Part shown: in pieces, positions 22,909-30,743 of the stretch
How positions within the stretch are numbered: the first letter of the stretch is position 1
How the letters are laid out: every line of letters starts with the position of its first letter
Assembly: GCA_022823305.1 (NCBI GenBank)
Contig: JAJDXK010000044.1
Location: forward strand, 1 to 64,000
Source of the DNA: Alphaproteobacteria bacterium
GTDB taxonomy: Bacteria > Pseudomonadota > Alphaproteobacteria > UBA828
DNA: 64,000 nucleotides
Direction: 5' to 3'
The notes under the pieces: generated by a model
What the model saw: the letters and a program-made list of their open reading frames with translations, nothing else
Databases searched by the model: none
Told to the model about the DNA's origin: nothing
Program-made: the position numbers and the translations under genes

Positions 22909-24126
22909 TCAGCGAGCGATGTAGCTGTAGCGCTTGCCGAAGAGCACATCCATGGGCACCGGCTCCGAGATGGTCCAGGAGTCGACGACCGCGGGCTGGT
23001 TGTTGGTGGTCTCCACGATCAGGTAGGGCGCGAAGTTCTGGTGGTGGAGCTGGTCCGTGAAGGTGCGCGTGCCGACCAGCACGGGCTCCTCGCGGAAGCT
23101 CTCCAGCGCCTCGACCACGGCGTCGGAATCGAAGGTGCCGGCCTTCTCCACCGCCTTGGCCCACATCTCGAAGACGACGTAGCCGGGGAAGGCGTACTGG
23201 TTGTTCACCGGCTCACCGAACTTGGCCTCGTACTTCTTGAGGAACTCCTGCACCGCCGGGCGCGGATCGTCGCCGTAGATCGAGGCCTGCTCGGGCACGA
23301 AGTGGCCGGAGAGACCGGGCACCGAATCCTGCCAGTAGACGCCGGTCATCGAGCTGCCGCCACCGATCGGGGAAGTGATGCCGGCTGCGCGGATCTGCTT
23401 GATCGCGCTCGCCCCGCCGGGGATGTAGCTGCAGTTCTCGATGATGTCGGGCTCCTCGGGCAGCGCCCGGATGCGGTCGACCTGCGCCTGGATGCTGGGA
23501 TCGTCGTTCTGGTAGACGTCGTGGCCGACGACCTCGCCGCCGAGGACTTCGCGCCACATCCAGTCGAAGCCGTAGCAGATGCCCTTGTTGTACTCGAGGA
23601 TGTCGTCGAGAAGGATGTAGGCGGTGCGCCAGCCCTTCACCTTGTAGCCCCACTCGGCGATCGTGGCGCCCTGCACGGCGGCCAGGATCGAGCTCGAGAA
23701 GGAGTACTTGCCGATCCCCTGGATGCCGGCGAGCACGCTCTCCGCACACAGGAAGATCGAGATGAGGCCTGCGTTCTGCGCCTGCAGCGCGGCCGGCGCG
23801 CCGAAGTCGTAGTCGCAGTCCACGGCCATGGCGATGGCGCCGTCGTTGATGACGGAGATGCCCGCCTTGGCGCCCTCCGCCCGCTCGGTCTTGGCGTCGG
23901 CGAAGACCGGCCTGATCTGCTTGCCCAGGAGGCCGCCCTTGGCGTTCCAGTCGTCGATCGCGATCAACGCGGCGTTGGTCGACGGCCCGCTGTAGGCCTG
24001 CATCCAGCCCGAATAAGACGCGGCGAAGCCGAAGACGACCTCGTGGTCGTCCGCCACCGCCGGCGCGGCCGATGCCACGCCCAGCGCGAGCGCGCCGGCC
24101 GCAGCAAGTGACACAACTCGTTTCAT
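22909..24126 (-). CDS. Branched-chain amino acid/amide type ABC transporter substrate-binding protein
   Basis: 405 residues from the ATG with a CTCCCT-complement (AGGGAG) ribosome site just upstream. A signal peptide (MKRVVSLAAAGALALGVASAAPAVA) is followed by DDHEVVFGFAASYSGWMQAYSGPSTNAALIAIDDWNAKGG, the type I periplasmic binding fold of LivJ/AmiC/UrtA proteins. YAFPGYVVFEMWAKAVEKAG near the C-terminus is typical. It is divergent from the LivG-LivF-LivH-like genes and forms the importer with them. Substrates of the family include amino acids, urea, short amides and aromatic acids; none can be chosen here. Confidence 0.9.
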   Translation of the reverse strand: MKRVVSLAAAGALALGVASAAPAVADDHEVVFGFAASYSGWMQAYSGPSTNAALIAIDDWNAKGGLLGKQIRPVFADAKTERAEGAKAGISVINDGAIAMAVDCDYDFGAPAALQAQNAGLISIFLCAESVLAGIQGIGKYSFSSSILAAVQGATIAEWGYKVKGWRTAYILLDDILEYNKGICYGFDWMWREVLGGEVVGHDVYQNDDPSIQAQVDRIRALPEEPDIIENCSYIPGGASAIKQIRAAGITSPIGGGSSMTGVYWQDSVPGLSGHFVPEQASIYGDDPRPAVQEFLKKYEAKFGEPVNNQYAFPGYVVFEMWAKAVEKAGTFDSDAVVEALESFREEPVLVGTRTFTDQLHHQNFAPYLIVETTNNQPAVVDSWTISEPVPMDVLFGKRYSYIAR

Positions 24127-24295
24127 TCGACTGACCTCCCTGTTGGCAAATGCAGTTGCGGAGCGCGCCGCCCGATGCGGAGCCCCCTCCGATGGCGCAT
24201 TGTCAACGCGGTGTCCACATTTGCAAGCCCGATCGAGCACGCGGCGCGAATTCCCGTTGCGTCGCACCCCGGCGTTCGGTAGCTAACGAGCAGCA

Positions 24296-24323
24296 GCGGC
24301 CGTGCGGGCGCCCGCACGGCCGC
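24296..24323. promoter_or_regulatory. 28 bp perfect palindrome in the divergent Liv-type control region
   Basis: GCGGCCGTGCGGGCGCCCGCACGGCCGC is self-complementary over its full 28 bases. It lies between the divergent binding-protein gene (start 24126) and the ATPase gene (start 24376). It could be a dimeric-regulator operator, a cruciform, or a transcript hairpin upstream of the ATPase gene. There is no T-run on either side. The function is unknown. Confidence 0.55.
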
Positions 24324-24375
24324 GCCGTCGCGTCGGATGCGTGACGGAACAGGGTCGGGCAGCGGAGGGCGGCTG

Positions 24376-25158
24376 GTGTCAGCGGACGCCGCATCGGAGA
24401 CAGGGACGCAGAACGGCGCGTCGTCTGCCGCGCGTCCCGACGGCGAGACCCTGGAGGCGCGCGGCGTGACCGTCCGCTTCGAGGGCCTGACCGCGGTCGA
24501 CAGCGTCGACGAGACCCTGCACCAGGGCGAGATCCTGGGCCTCATCGGCCCCAACGGCGCAGGCAAGACCACCCTGGTCAACGCGATGACCGGCTTTCAG
24601 GTTCCCGCCGCCGGCGAGGTCCTGCTCGGCGGCAAGGTGATCTCCAGGCTGACGCCGCACTGGATCAGGCGCCACGGCGTGGCCCGCACCTTCCAGGCGG
24701 GGCGCCTCTTCCGCGACATGCCGGTGAGCGAGAACGTGGAGGTCGCCGCGACGAGCCTCGGCCTCTCGCGGCGCAAGGCCCATGCCCAGGCGATGGAGAT
24801 CCTCGAGTGGATCGGCCTCGCCGACCAGGCCGCCGACCCTGCCGGCGTGCTGCCCTACACCGACGAGCGCCGGGTCGGCATCGCCCGGGCGCTGGCGATG
24901 AACCCGGCCTTCGTGCTGCTGGACGAGCCCGCGGCAGGGATGTCGGACCTCGAGTGCGACGACGTGATGCACCTGGTGCGCGAGATTCCGGATCGCTTCG
25001 GCTGCGGCGTGCTGCTGATCGAGCACAACATGCGCGTCATCATGGGCGTGTGCGAGCGCATCCACGTGCTGGACAGCGGCCGCACCATCGCCCGCGGCAC
25101 GCCCGCCGAGGTGCAGAACAACCAGGCGGTGATCGCCGCCTACCTCGGCCACGAGTGA
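24376..25158 (+). CDS. LivG-like ABC transporter ATP-binding protein
   Basis: 260 residues from a GTG preceded by GGAGGG six bases upstream. An ATG at 24337 has no ribosome-binding site and is less likely. ABC motifs are LIGPNGAGKTTLVNAMTGF (Walker A), ARTFQAGRLFRDMPVSENVE, LPYTDERRVGIARALAMNP (a degenerate LSxGxxR signature that reads LPYTDERR) and FVLLDEPAAGMSDLEC (Walker B). The switch histidine is in LLIEHNMRVIMGVCERI. It is one of the paired cytosolic ATPases of a branched-chain-amino-acid/amide importer. The signature differs from the usual LSGGQ/LSYGxQR but resembles other LivG proteins. Confidence 0.88.
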   Translation: MSADAASETGTQNGASSAARPDGETLEARGVTVRFEGLTAVDSVDETLHQGEILGLIGPNGAGKTTLVNAMTGFQVPAAGEVLLGGKVISRLTPHWIRRHGVARTFQAGRLFRDMPVSENVEVAATSLGLSRRKAHAQAMEILEWIGLADQAADPAGVLPYTDERRVGIARALAMNPAFVLLDEPAAGMSDLECDDVMHLVREIPDRFGCGVLLIEHNMRVIMGVCERIHVLDSGRTIARGTPAEVQNNQAVIAAYLGHE

Positions 25159-25163
25159 GCGTG

Positions 25164-25910
25164 ATGCTGCTCTCGGTGGACGACATCTACGTGCACTACG
25201 GCCGGGTGCCGGCCGTGCGGGGGGTCTCCATCGAGGTCGCCGAGGGCGAGATCGTCTGCGTCGTCGGCCCCAACGGCGCCGGCAAGTCGTCCACGCTGCT
25301 CACCATCTCCGGCGTGCTCCGCCCCAGCCGGGGCGCCATCAACTTCGACGGCAAATCGATCGTCGGCCTGACGCCCGAGGCGGTGGCCCGGCGCGGCGTC
25401 TCCCAGGTACCGGAAGGCCGTCACGTCTTCACCACGCTCAGCGTCGAGGAGAACCTGCGCCTCGGCACCCGCATGCGCAGCGACCGCGGCGAGATCGAGA
25501 CCGACTTCAAGCGCGTGCTGGAGCTCTTCCCGGTTCTGGCGGAGCGCCGCCGGGGCGCGGCGGGCAAGCTCTCCGGCGGCGAGCAGCAGATGCTGGTGAT
25601 CGGCCGCGCGCTGCTGACCAACCCGCGCATCATGACTATCGACGAGCCTTCCCTCGGGCTCGCCCCCAACCTGGTGGACCGGGTCTACGAGGTGCTGCTC
25701 GAGCTCAGGGAAACGCGCGGGCTGACGCTCCTCATCGTCGAGCAGAGCTCGGAGCGCGCGCTCAAGGCGGCGGACCGCATCTACGTGCTGCGCAGCGGCG
25801 AGATCCAGCTGGAGGGCAACGCCGCCGACCTGCAGGACGGAGAGAAGGTGCGCCACGCCTACTTCGGCTTCACCGAAGGGGTGGAGCACACGGGCGAGGC
25901 GACCTTCTGA
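25164..25910 (+). CDS. LivF-like ABC transporter ATP-binding protein
   Basis: 248 residues from ATG (MLLSVDDIYVHYGRVPAV) 5 bp after the LivG-like stop; a GTG directly before it is an alternative start. Walker A is VGPNGAGKSSTLLTISG, then VPEGRHVFTTLSVEENL (the LivF hallmark), the LSGGEQQMLVIGRALL signature, Walker B IMTIDEPSLGLAPNLVD and LIVEQSSERALKAADR. The usual LivF histidine in EQNxxxA is replaced by SSERAL here, so the H-loop histidine appears absent, as in many LivF proteins. It pairs with the LivG-like ATPase. Confidence 0.9.
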   Translation: MLLSVDDIYVHYGRVPAVRGVSIEVAEGEIVCVVGPNGAGKSSTLLTISGVLRPSRGAINFDGKSIVGLTPEAVARRGVSQVPEGRHVFTTLSVEENLRLGTRMRSDRGEIETDFKRVLELFPVLAERRRGAAGKLSGGEQQMLVIGRALLTNPRIMTIDEPSLGLAPNLVDRVYEVLLELRETRGLTLLIVEQSSERALKAADRIYVLRSGEIQLEGNAADLQDGEKVRHAYFGFTEGVEHTGEATF

Positions 25911-25920
25911 TGGAAGCCTG

Positions 25921-26838
25921 ATGGAAGTCGTCGTCCAGACCATCATCTCGAGCCTCAGCCTGGGTTCCTTCTACGCGCTGGGGGCGCTCGGCATCGGCCT
26001 GCTCTTCGGCGTTCTCAGGCTGATCAACTTCGCCCACGGCGACTTCATCACGGTGGGTGGCTTCTCGCTGATCGTGCCGGCGACGGCGGTCGTCGCGGTC
26101 CCGCTGATCCTCGACTTCCACCCGGTAGCGCTGATCATCTGCGTGGTCGGCGTGGTGGTCGTCTGGGCGCTTGCCTCCTACTTCCTGCTCTTCCGCCATA
26201 TCCAGACGGCGCCGCCGGCCGTGCTCATGATCGCCTCGGTGGCGCTCAGCTTCTCGATCCAGAACCTGGTCATCATGATCTACAGCGGCCGGCCGAAGGC
26301 GGTGGGGCTGTGGCCGGAGCTCACCGGCGTGATCGCGCTCTCGGACAAGGTGCAGGTGCCGATCCTGCAGCTCGTGATCGTGGCGGTGACCTGGATCCTG
26401 CTGATCCTGCTCACGATCTTCCTCCGCCGCACGCCGATCGGCGTGGAGATGCGGGCCGCGGCCGAGGACTTCCGCATGGCGCGGATGCTGGGCGTCAACG
26501 CGACGCGGGTGATCGCGCTCGCCTTCGTCATCAGCGGCGCGCTCGCCGGCATCATGGCGCTGATGTACCACACCCAGACCGGCATCCTGAGCTTCCGCGG
26601 CGGCGTCTTCCTGATGCTCTACGCCTTCATCGCCACGGTGATCGGCGGCATGGGCAGCCTCATCGGCGCCGTGGTCGGCGGCTACGTGGTGGGCATCTTC
26701 TCGACGGTTCTCATCGCCGTCCTGCCCGAGGGGATGCGGGGCTTCCGCGACGCCTTCGTCTTCGGCCTGGTGGTGGTGATCCTGCTCGCCCGGCCCCAGG
26801 GGCTGGTGCCAACCAGGGCGTTCAAGGAGCGGGTGTGA
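25921..26838 (+). CDS. LivH-like ABC transporter permease
   Basis: 305 residues with about eight membrane helices. The family signatures are GSFYALGALGIGLLFGVLRLINFAHGDF (LivH N-terminal NFAHGxF), EMRAAAEDFRMARMLGVNATRVIALAFVISGALAG (the EAA-like ATPase-docking loop) and GGMGSLIGAVVGGYVVG near the end. Liv importers need both LivH and LivM, but no LivM gene follows. The gene ends at 26838 and a gene-poor, AT-richer stretch begins immediately. The transporter is therefore either completed by a LivM elsewhere or is broken. The start is the ATG after a short ATGGAAGCCTG duplicate. Confidence 0.9.
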   Translation: MEVVVQTIISSLSLGSFYALGALGIGLLFGVLRLINFAHGDFITVGGFSLIVPATAVVAVPLILDFHPVALIICVVGVVVVWALASYFLLFRHIQTAPPAVLMIASVALSFSIQNLVIMIYSGRPKAVGLWPELTGVIALSDKVQVPILQLVIVAVTWILLILLTIFLRRTPIGVEMRAAAEDFRMARMLGVNATRVIALAFVISGALAGIMALMYHTQTGILSFRGGVFLMLYAFIATVIGGMGSLIGAVVGGYVVGIFSTVLIAVLPEGMRGFRDAFVFGLVVVILLARPQGLVPTRAFKERV

Positions 26839-27432
26839 CGAACCACGAGCAAGACCGCCTATCTATACACGCCTCAACAGCGTTACTCGATCCTCCTGAC
26901 AATCATTTTCATACAACAGGTTAGGCGCCGCGTCAGGAGCGCAGCTACCGAGCTTGGATGCCATAAGTCGCAAGACCGCTTGGCTTCACAGTTGCATCCG
27001 GGGATTTTTTCGGGCGTGTCGTAGCGCGTAGCGGCAGGCTACGGACACCTCATTGATGGCAGGACTTACGAAGGCAAGCTCGCTTTCGAGATTATGGGCA
27101 AGGAGTTTGCCGGACTACACGGCCCCAAGGCGCAACCGTGCGAACAAGCCGATGACCTTCTCCACGGCCTGACGGAACGCTTACGCCGGACGGATGCGTC
27201 TCTTCCCGCCACGACCGCAATGTTCTCATTGTAGATGAGGGGAAGGTTGTGGGGAATATTGGAAGAACGATCAGTATAACACTGTATTTTCAATATCTTA
27301 TCAACTTTTTTCTACTCCCCTCGGCTCCACCATCCTTTTCTTTCGGACAGTCCCGGATTGCCCCGGGGCACCCCTGAAATCGACGGATTTTTTGACTCGG
27401 GGTGTCGAGCGTTCCCGTCCGCGACGGCCGGC
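26839..27432. other. Gene-poor, AT-richer stretch where livM would be expected
   Basis: Nearly 600 bp with no convincing gene between the LivH-like permease and convergent bacterioferritin. Composition changes abruptly from very GC-rich coding DNA. One rightward open stretch after a TAG near 27017, ending near 27238, encodes GYGHLIDGRTYEGKLAFE and IMGKEFAGLHGPKAQPC but has no start signal. It looks like a fragment of an unidentified coding sequence. No intact transposase, tRNA or terminal repeat was found. I read it as a rearrangement or deletion scar. Confidence 0.45.
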
Positions 27433-27912
27433 TCAGTCGTCGGCCGGCTCGCTCTGGAGCTGGACGTAGTTCTCGATCCCCGTCCGCTTGATCAGCTCGA
27501 ACTGGGTCTCCAGCCAGTCGACGTGCTCCTCCTCGCTGTCGAGGATCTCGCGCAGGAGGTGCCGCGTCACGTAGTCGCTGACCTCTTCGCAGCGCGCGAT
27601 GCCCTCCCGCAGGGCGGGGATGGCCGCGGTCTCGAAGGCGAGGTCGCACTCGAGGATTTCCTTCACGTCCTCGCCGATCATGAGCTTGCCGAGGTCCTGG
27701 AGGTTGGGCAGGCCCTCCAGGAAGAGGATGCGCTCGATCAGCTCGTCGGCGTGCTTCATCTCGTCGATGGACTGGTCGTACTGGTACTTGGCGAGCCGGG
27801 TGACGCCCCAGTTCCTGAGCATGCGCGAGTGCAGGAAATACTGGTTGATCGCGGTCAGCTCGTTCTTGAGAACCGCGTTGAGACACTCGATAACCTTGGC
27901 ATCGCCCTTCAT
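27433..27912 (-). CDS. bfr: Bacterioferritin
   Basis: 159 residues from [26 protein letters not shown], preceded by GGAGG six bases upstream; four more in-frame residues upstream (MEDS) are less likely. Ferroxidase-centre ligands are visible: Glu18 in [11 protein letters not shown], Glu51 and His54 in [13 protein letters not shown], Glu94, and Glu127/His130 in [11 protein letters not shown]. The heme-binding Met52-type position reads M-K-H-A-D with Met before it, as in Bfr. Bacterioferritin forms 24-mer iron-storage shells. No bacterioferritin-associated ferredoxin gene is adjacent. It has an AT-rich upstream region with its own promoter. Confidence 0.93.
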   Translation of the reverse strand: MKGDAKVIECLNAVLKNELTAINQYFLHSRMLRNWGVTRLAKYQYDQSIDEMKHADELIERILFLEGLPNLQDLGKLMIGEDVKEILECDLAFETAAIPALREGIARCEEVSDYVTRHLLREILDSEEEHVDWLETQFELIKRTGIENYVQLQSEPADD

Positions 27913-27934
27913 GGAATCCTCCACTCGTTACGGT

Positions 27935-27955
27935 GCAGCCGCCGGCGGCGGCTGC
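27935..27955 (-). promoter_or_regulatory. Leader hairpin of bfr
   Basis: GCAGCCGCC-GGC-GGCGGCTGC forms a 9 bp perfect stem with a 3-base loop in the bfr leader, about 25 bases before the start codon. It would lie close to the ribosome-binding site and could modulate translation or stability. Only the inverted repeat is seen; the role is inferred. Confidence 0.45.
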
Positions 27956-28010
27956 AGCCGGTGCGCAAGACTGTCGACTCCGATTACTTCAACACTCATC
28001 TTCGGTTGAA

Positions 28011-28039
28011 AACATAATGGAGAAGGTGTCGTGTGGCAA
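28011..28039 (-). promoter_or_regulatory. Candidate bfr promoter
   Basis: On the leftward strand TTGCCA (28039-28034) and TATGTT (28016-28011) are separated by 17 bases, a reasonable sigma-70 pair. The start point would be near 28004, giving a roughly 90-base leader that contains the hairpin at 27935-27955. No clear Irr or Fur box overlaps it. Confidence 0.45.
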
Positions 28040-28123
28040 GAATAAAAGTGTTTTCAGTGGGAAATTTTCAAATGTACCGCTACAGATTCAAAAATAACGG
28101 CTGCGATTCATTACCAATACTTT

Positions 28124-28150
28124 TGTAAATGGGAATGAGTTACATTTACA
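28124..28150. promoter_or_regulatory. Inverted repeat TGTAAATG-N11-CATTTACA upstream of bfr
   Basis: A perfect 8 bp inverted repeat separated by 11 bases lies in the AT-rich stretch 27960-28170 between bfr and the divergent hpaB-like gene. Size and spacing fit a dimeric metal- or redox-sensing regulator site. It does not match the Irr (TTTAGAAnnnTTCTAAA-like) consensus I know and only loosely resembles Zur-type sites. The target gene could be bfr (about 110 bp upstream of its promoter). Confidence 0.4.
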
Positions 28151-28330
28151 CCGTTAGAAACTACAGTAATGAAGACGGTTGCCGTTTGCCTGACGGAGGC
28201 GGGCGGGCGTTGCCACGCCGCTCGCACCTTTCCTGCTGGCACTGTGTCGTGCGCCCGCAACGGATCGGTCGGGGCGCGACAAGCGGCTGCGGAGCCTGAG
28301 ACCCCGGCAACGGCGCGGGCCTGACGCCGG

Positions 28331-28378
28331 TTGACAGGCGCGTCGCCGCGATTCAGGATCATGTTGTTTGATATCAAA
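28331..28378 (+). promoter_or_regulatory. Promoter and 12 bp palindromic operator before the hpaB-like gene
   Basis: TTGACA at 28331-28336 with a weak -10 (CAGGAT, 28354-28359) at 17 bases. TTTGATATCAAA (28367-28378), a perfect 12 bp palindrome, would overlap the transcription start and ends 12 bases before the ATG. The palindrome is of the size and AT-rich type bound by MarR-family regulators such as HpaR, and a MarR gene lies in the same cluster. The regulator-site link is inferred. Confidence 0.5.
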
Positions 28379-28390
28379 TGAGTGTGCCCG

Positions 28391-29857
28391 ATGGCGACGA
28401 GAACCGGCGCAGACTACGTCGACGGCCTGCGCGGCGACGGCCGCGAGGTCTGGATCGGCGGCGAGCGGGTGCAGGACGTCGCCGGGCACCCGGCCTTCCG
28501 GGGCTCGCTCCGAGGGATATCGGGCTTCTTCGACTGGCAGCACCGCCACGCCGCTGACTGCATCGTCGCCGACCCGGTCTCGGGCCAGTCGACCGGCATC
28601 AGCCATGTGATCCCGCGCAGCGCCGGCGACCTGGAGCGCCGCCACCGCGGTCTCGAGCGGCTGGCGCGCTACAGCGTCGGCATGCTCGGCCGCACGCCCG
28701 ACTACGTGAACCTGACCTTCGCCGGGTTCGCCGGCCAGCCGAGCGTCTGGTCCGCCAACGGCAACGAGGAAGGCGCCGGGAACCTCGCGGCCTTCCAGCG
28801 CGAGGTCGCCGAGAAGGACCTCGCGCTGACCCATACCATCATCCACCCCACCGTGGACGGGCGCATCGCCCCCTACGAGGGCATCAACGGCGAGGTGGCG
28901 CTCCGGAAGGTGGGCGAGAGCGGTGAGGGGATCGTGGTGCGCGGCGCCCGCATTCTCGCCACCCTCGGTCCCTTCGCCGACGAGCTCGCGGTCTACCCCG
29001 GCCAGCCGATCCCGAAGGACGCCCGCGACGTCGCCCTCGTGTTCTCCATTCCGCTCGCGACGCCGGGCCTCAAGATCGTCTGCCGCGACCACTACGGCCT
29101 CGACGCCGAGGCCTTCGACAGGCCCTTCTCGTCGCGCTTCGACGAGCAGGACGCCTTCGTCGTCTTCGACGACGTGGAGATACCCCGGCACCGCGTCTTC
29201 CTGGACGGCGACCCGGCCACCTACAACGCGGTCATGGCGCGGGGCTGGACCGGCAACGTCATGCAGCAGACCTGCATCCGGGCCATGGTGAAGCTGGAGT
29301 TCGCCTACGAGCTCTGCTGCCGCATGGCCGAGGTCCTCGGCCAGGGCCGGCGCCCGGAGGTGATGCAGATGCTGGGGGAGATCTGGAGCTACGCCGCGCT
29401 CACCCGCGCCGCCGTCCGCGCGGCGGAGGCCGACTCCCACGACTTCGGCGACGGCGCCTGGTTCTGCGACGAGGCCCCCTTCCGCGCGATGCGCCCGACG
29501 CTGCCGGGATGGATGCCGCGGGTGAACGAGATCATCACGCTCATCGCCTCGCACAACCTGCTGGCGACGCCGTCGAGGGCAGGGCTCGAGAATCCCGCGC
29601 TGCGGCCCTGGCTCGAGCGCTACCTGCCGGGCGCCGACGGCGGCGGTGCCGAGGCGCGAAGCCGCCTGTTCCGCACGGCCTGGGATTTCGTCGGCTCCGC
29701 GCTCGGCGCACGGACGGAGCTTTACGAGCGCTACTACCTCGCCTCGGCCGCCCGCACCTATGCGCTGGCCCACATCGCGGCGCAGAAGGACCGCGAGTGG
29801 GACCAGGTGCCGGCCTTCTGGGCCCATCTGGACGGGGACGGGCCGTGCCATGGGTGA
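28391..29857 (+). CDS. hpaB: 4-hydroxyphenylacetate 3-hydroxylase (HpaB) family FADH2-dependent monooxygenase
   Basis: 488 residues, the usual size of the oxygenase component. Family blocks are TGADYVDGLRGDGREVWIGGERV at the N-terminus, HVIPRSAGDLERRHRGLERLARYSVGMLGRTPDY, an ALTHTIIHPTVDG motif, DEQDAFVVFDDVEIPRHRVFL and WTGNVMQQTCIRAMVKLEFAYEL. These enzymes hydroxylate phenols ortho to the hydroxyl using reduced FAD from a separate reductase (HpaC), which is not in the window. It overlaps the hpaD-like gene by 8 bp. GTG codons a few bases upstream are alternative starts. The substrate may be 4-hydroxyphenylacetate or a related phenol. Confidence 0.87.
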   Translation: MATRTGADYVDGLRGDGREVWIGGERVQDVAGHPAFRGSLRGISGFFDWQHRHAADCIVADPVSGQSTGISHVIPRSAGDLERRHRGLERLARYSVGMLGRTPDYVNLTFAGFAGQPSVWSANGNEEGAGNLAAFQREVAEKDLALTHTIIHPTVDGRIAPYEGINGEVALRKVGESGEGIVVRGARILATLGPFADELAVYPGQPIPKDARDVALVFSIPLATPGLKIVCRDHYGLDAEAFDRPFSSRFDEQDAFVVFDDVEIPRHRVFLDGDPATYNAVMARGWTGNVMQQTCIRAMVKLEFAYELCCRMAEVLGQGRRPEVMQMLGEIWSYAALTRAAVRAAEADSHDFGDGAWFCDEAPFRAMRPTLPGWMPRVNEIITLIASHNLLATPSRAGLENPALRPWLERYLPGADGGGAEARSRLFRTAWDFVGSALGARTELYERYYLASAARTYALAHIAAQKDREWDQVPAFWAHLDGDGPCHG

Positions 29858-30743
29858 GATCGTGAGCGCCGCGGTGGTCGGCCACGTGCCGACCGTGATG
29901 CTGGCGGAGGATGTCCGGCGCAGGATGAGCGCGAGCGGGCGGGACACCACCCTGGTCGCGGGCTACCGGCGCCTCCGGGCTCACCTGGAGGCCCGTGCGG
30001 TCGATACCTGGGTGATCTTCGACACCCACTGGTTCACCACCACCGGGCACGTCGTCGCCGGCGCCGCGCACCATCGCGGCCTCTACACCTCCGACGAGCT
30101 GCCCCGGGTCATCCACGAGCACCCCTTCGACTATGCGGGCGCGCCGGCGTTGGCCGAGGCGCTCCGCAGCGTGGCGAAGGAGCGGCGCATCAGGATGACC
30201 AACGCGACGACGCCGACGCTGCCCCGCCACTACCCCACCATCAACCTCGTGCACCACGTGCGCCGCGACGAGAAGGTGCTCTCCGTCGGCGTCTGCCAGA
30301 CCGCGGAACTCGAAGACTATCTCGCCTTGGGCGAGGCGATCGCCGCCGCGGTGGCGCGCACGCCCGGCCGCGTCGCGCTGATCGGCAGCGGCGGGCTCTC
30401 GCATCGCTTCTGGCCGCTGCGCAGCTTGCTCGATCACCAGGACTACGACCCGAGCCACATCGTGACGGCGGAGGCGCGCGAGGCCGACCTCCACGTGCTT
30501 GACTGCTGGGAGCGGGGCGACCACGCCGCCGTCTGCGACTTCTACCCGGAATACCGCCGCCACGCGCCGGAAGGCCGCTTCGCCCACTACCTGATGCTGC
30601 TGGGCGCCATCGGCGCCCGCGCCTGTACCGCCCGCGGTGAGCGCTATTCGGCCTACGAGAACGCGCTCGGCACGGGTCAGGTCCACGTGGTCTTCGACCT
30701 CGATTCGCGGAGTGCCGTGCAGACGGAGGAGGCGATGCGATGA
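29850..30743 (+). CDS. hpaD: Class III extradiol dioxygenase, homoprotocatechuate 2,3-dioxygenase (HpaD)-like
   Basis: 297 residues of the LigB-type extradiol dioxygenase family, matching E. coli HpaD in outline. The early VVGHVPTVML contains the first metal His, followed by DTWVIFDTHWFTTTGHVV, GLYTSDELPRVIHEHPFDYAGAP, LIGSGGLSHRFWPL and a C-terminal GTGQVHVVFDL. It would open the ring of 3,4-dihydroxyphenylacetate or a similar catechol with an Fe(II) site made of two His and one Glu. It overlaps HpaB-like and HpaG-like genes at both ends, so the three are translationally coupled. Substrate specificity is inferred from the cluster. Confidence 0.87.
   Translation: MGEIVSAAVVGHVPTVMLAEDVRRRMSASGRDTTLVAGYRRLRAHLEARAVDTWVIFDTHWFTTTGHVVAGAAHHRGLYTSDELPRVIHEHPFDYAGAPALAEALRSVAKERRIRMTNATTPTLPRHYPTINLVHHVRRDEKVLSVGVCQTAELEDYLALGEAIAAAVARTPGRVALIGSGGLSHRFWPLRSLLDHQDYDPSHIVTAEAREADLHVLDCWERGDHAAVCDFYPEYRRHAPEGRFAHYLMLLGAIGARACTARGERYSAYENALGTGQVHVVFDLDSRSAVQTEEAMR

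Noticed and set aside
27066-27293. 75-residue minus-strand open frame in the scar region
   Set aside because: Composition is not protein-like and the opposite strand has an equally weak open stretch, so neither is called as a gene.
28111-28377. 88-residue minus-strand open frame in the AT-rich region before hpaB
   Set aside because: It lies across the promoter and operator region, has no clear start signal and no recognisable domain.
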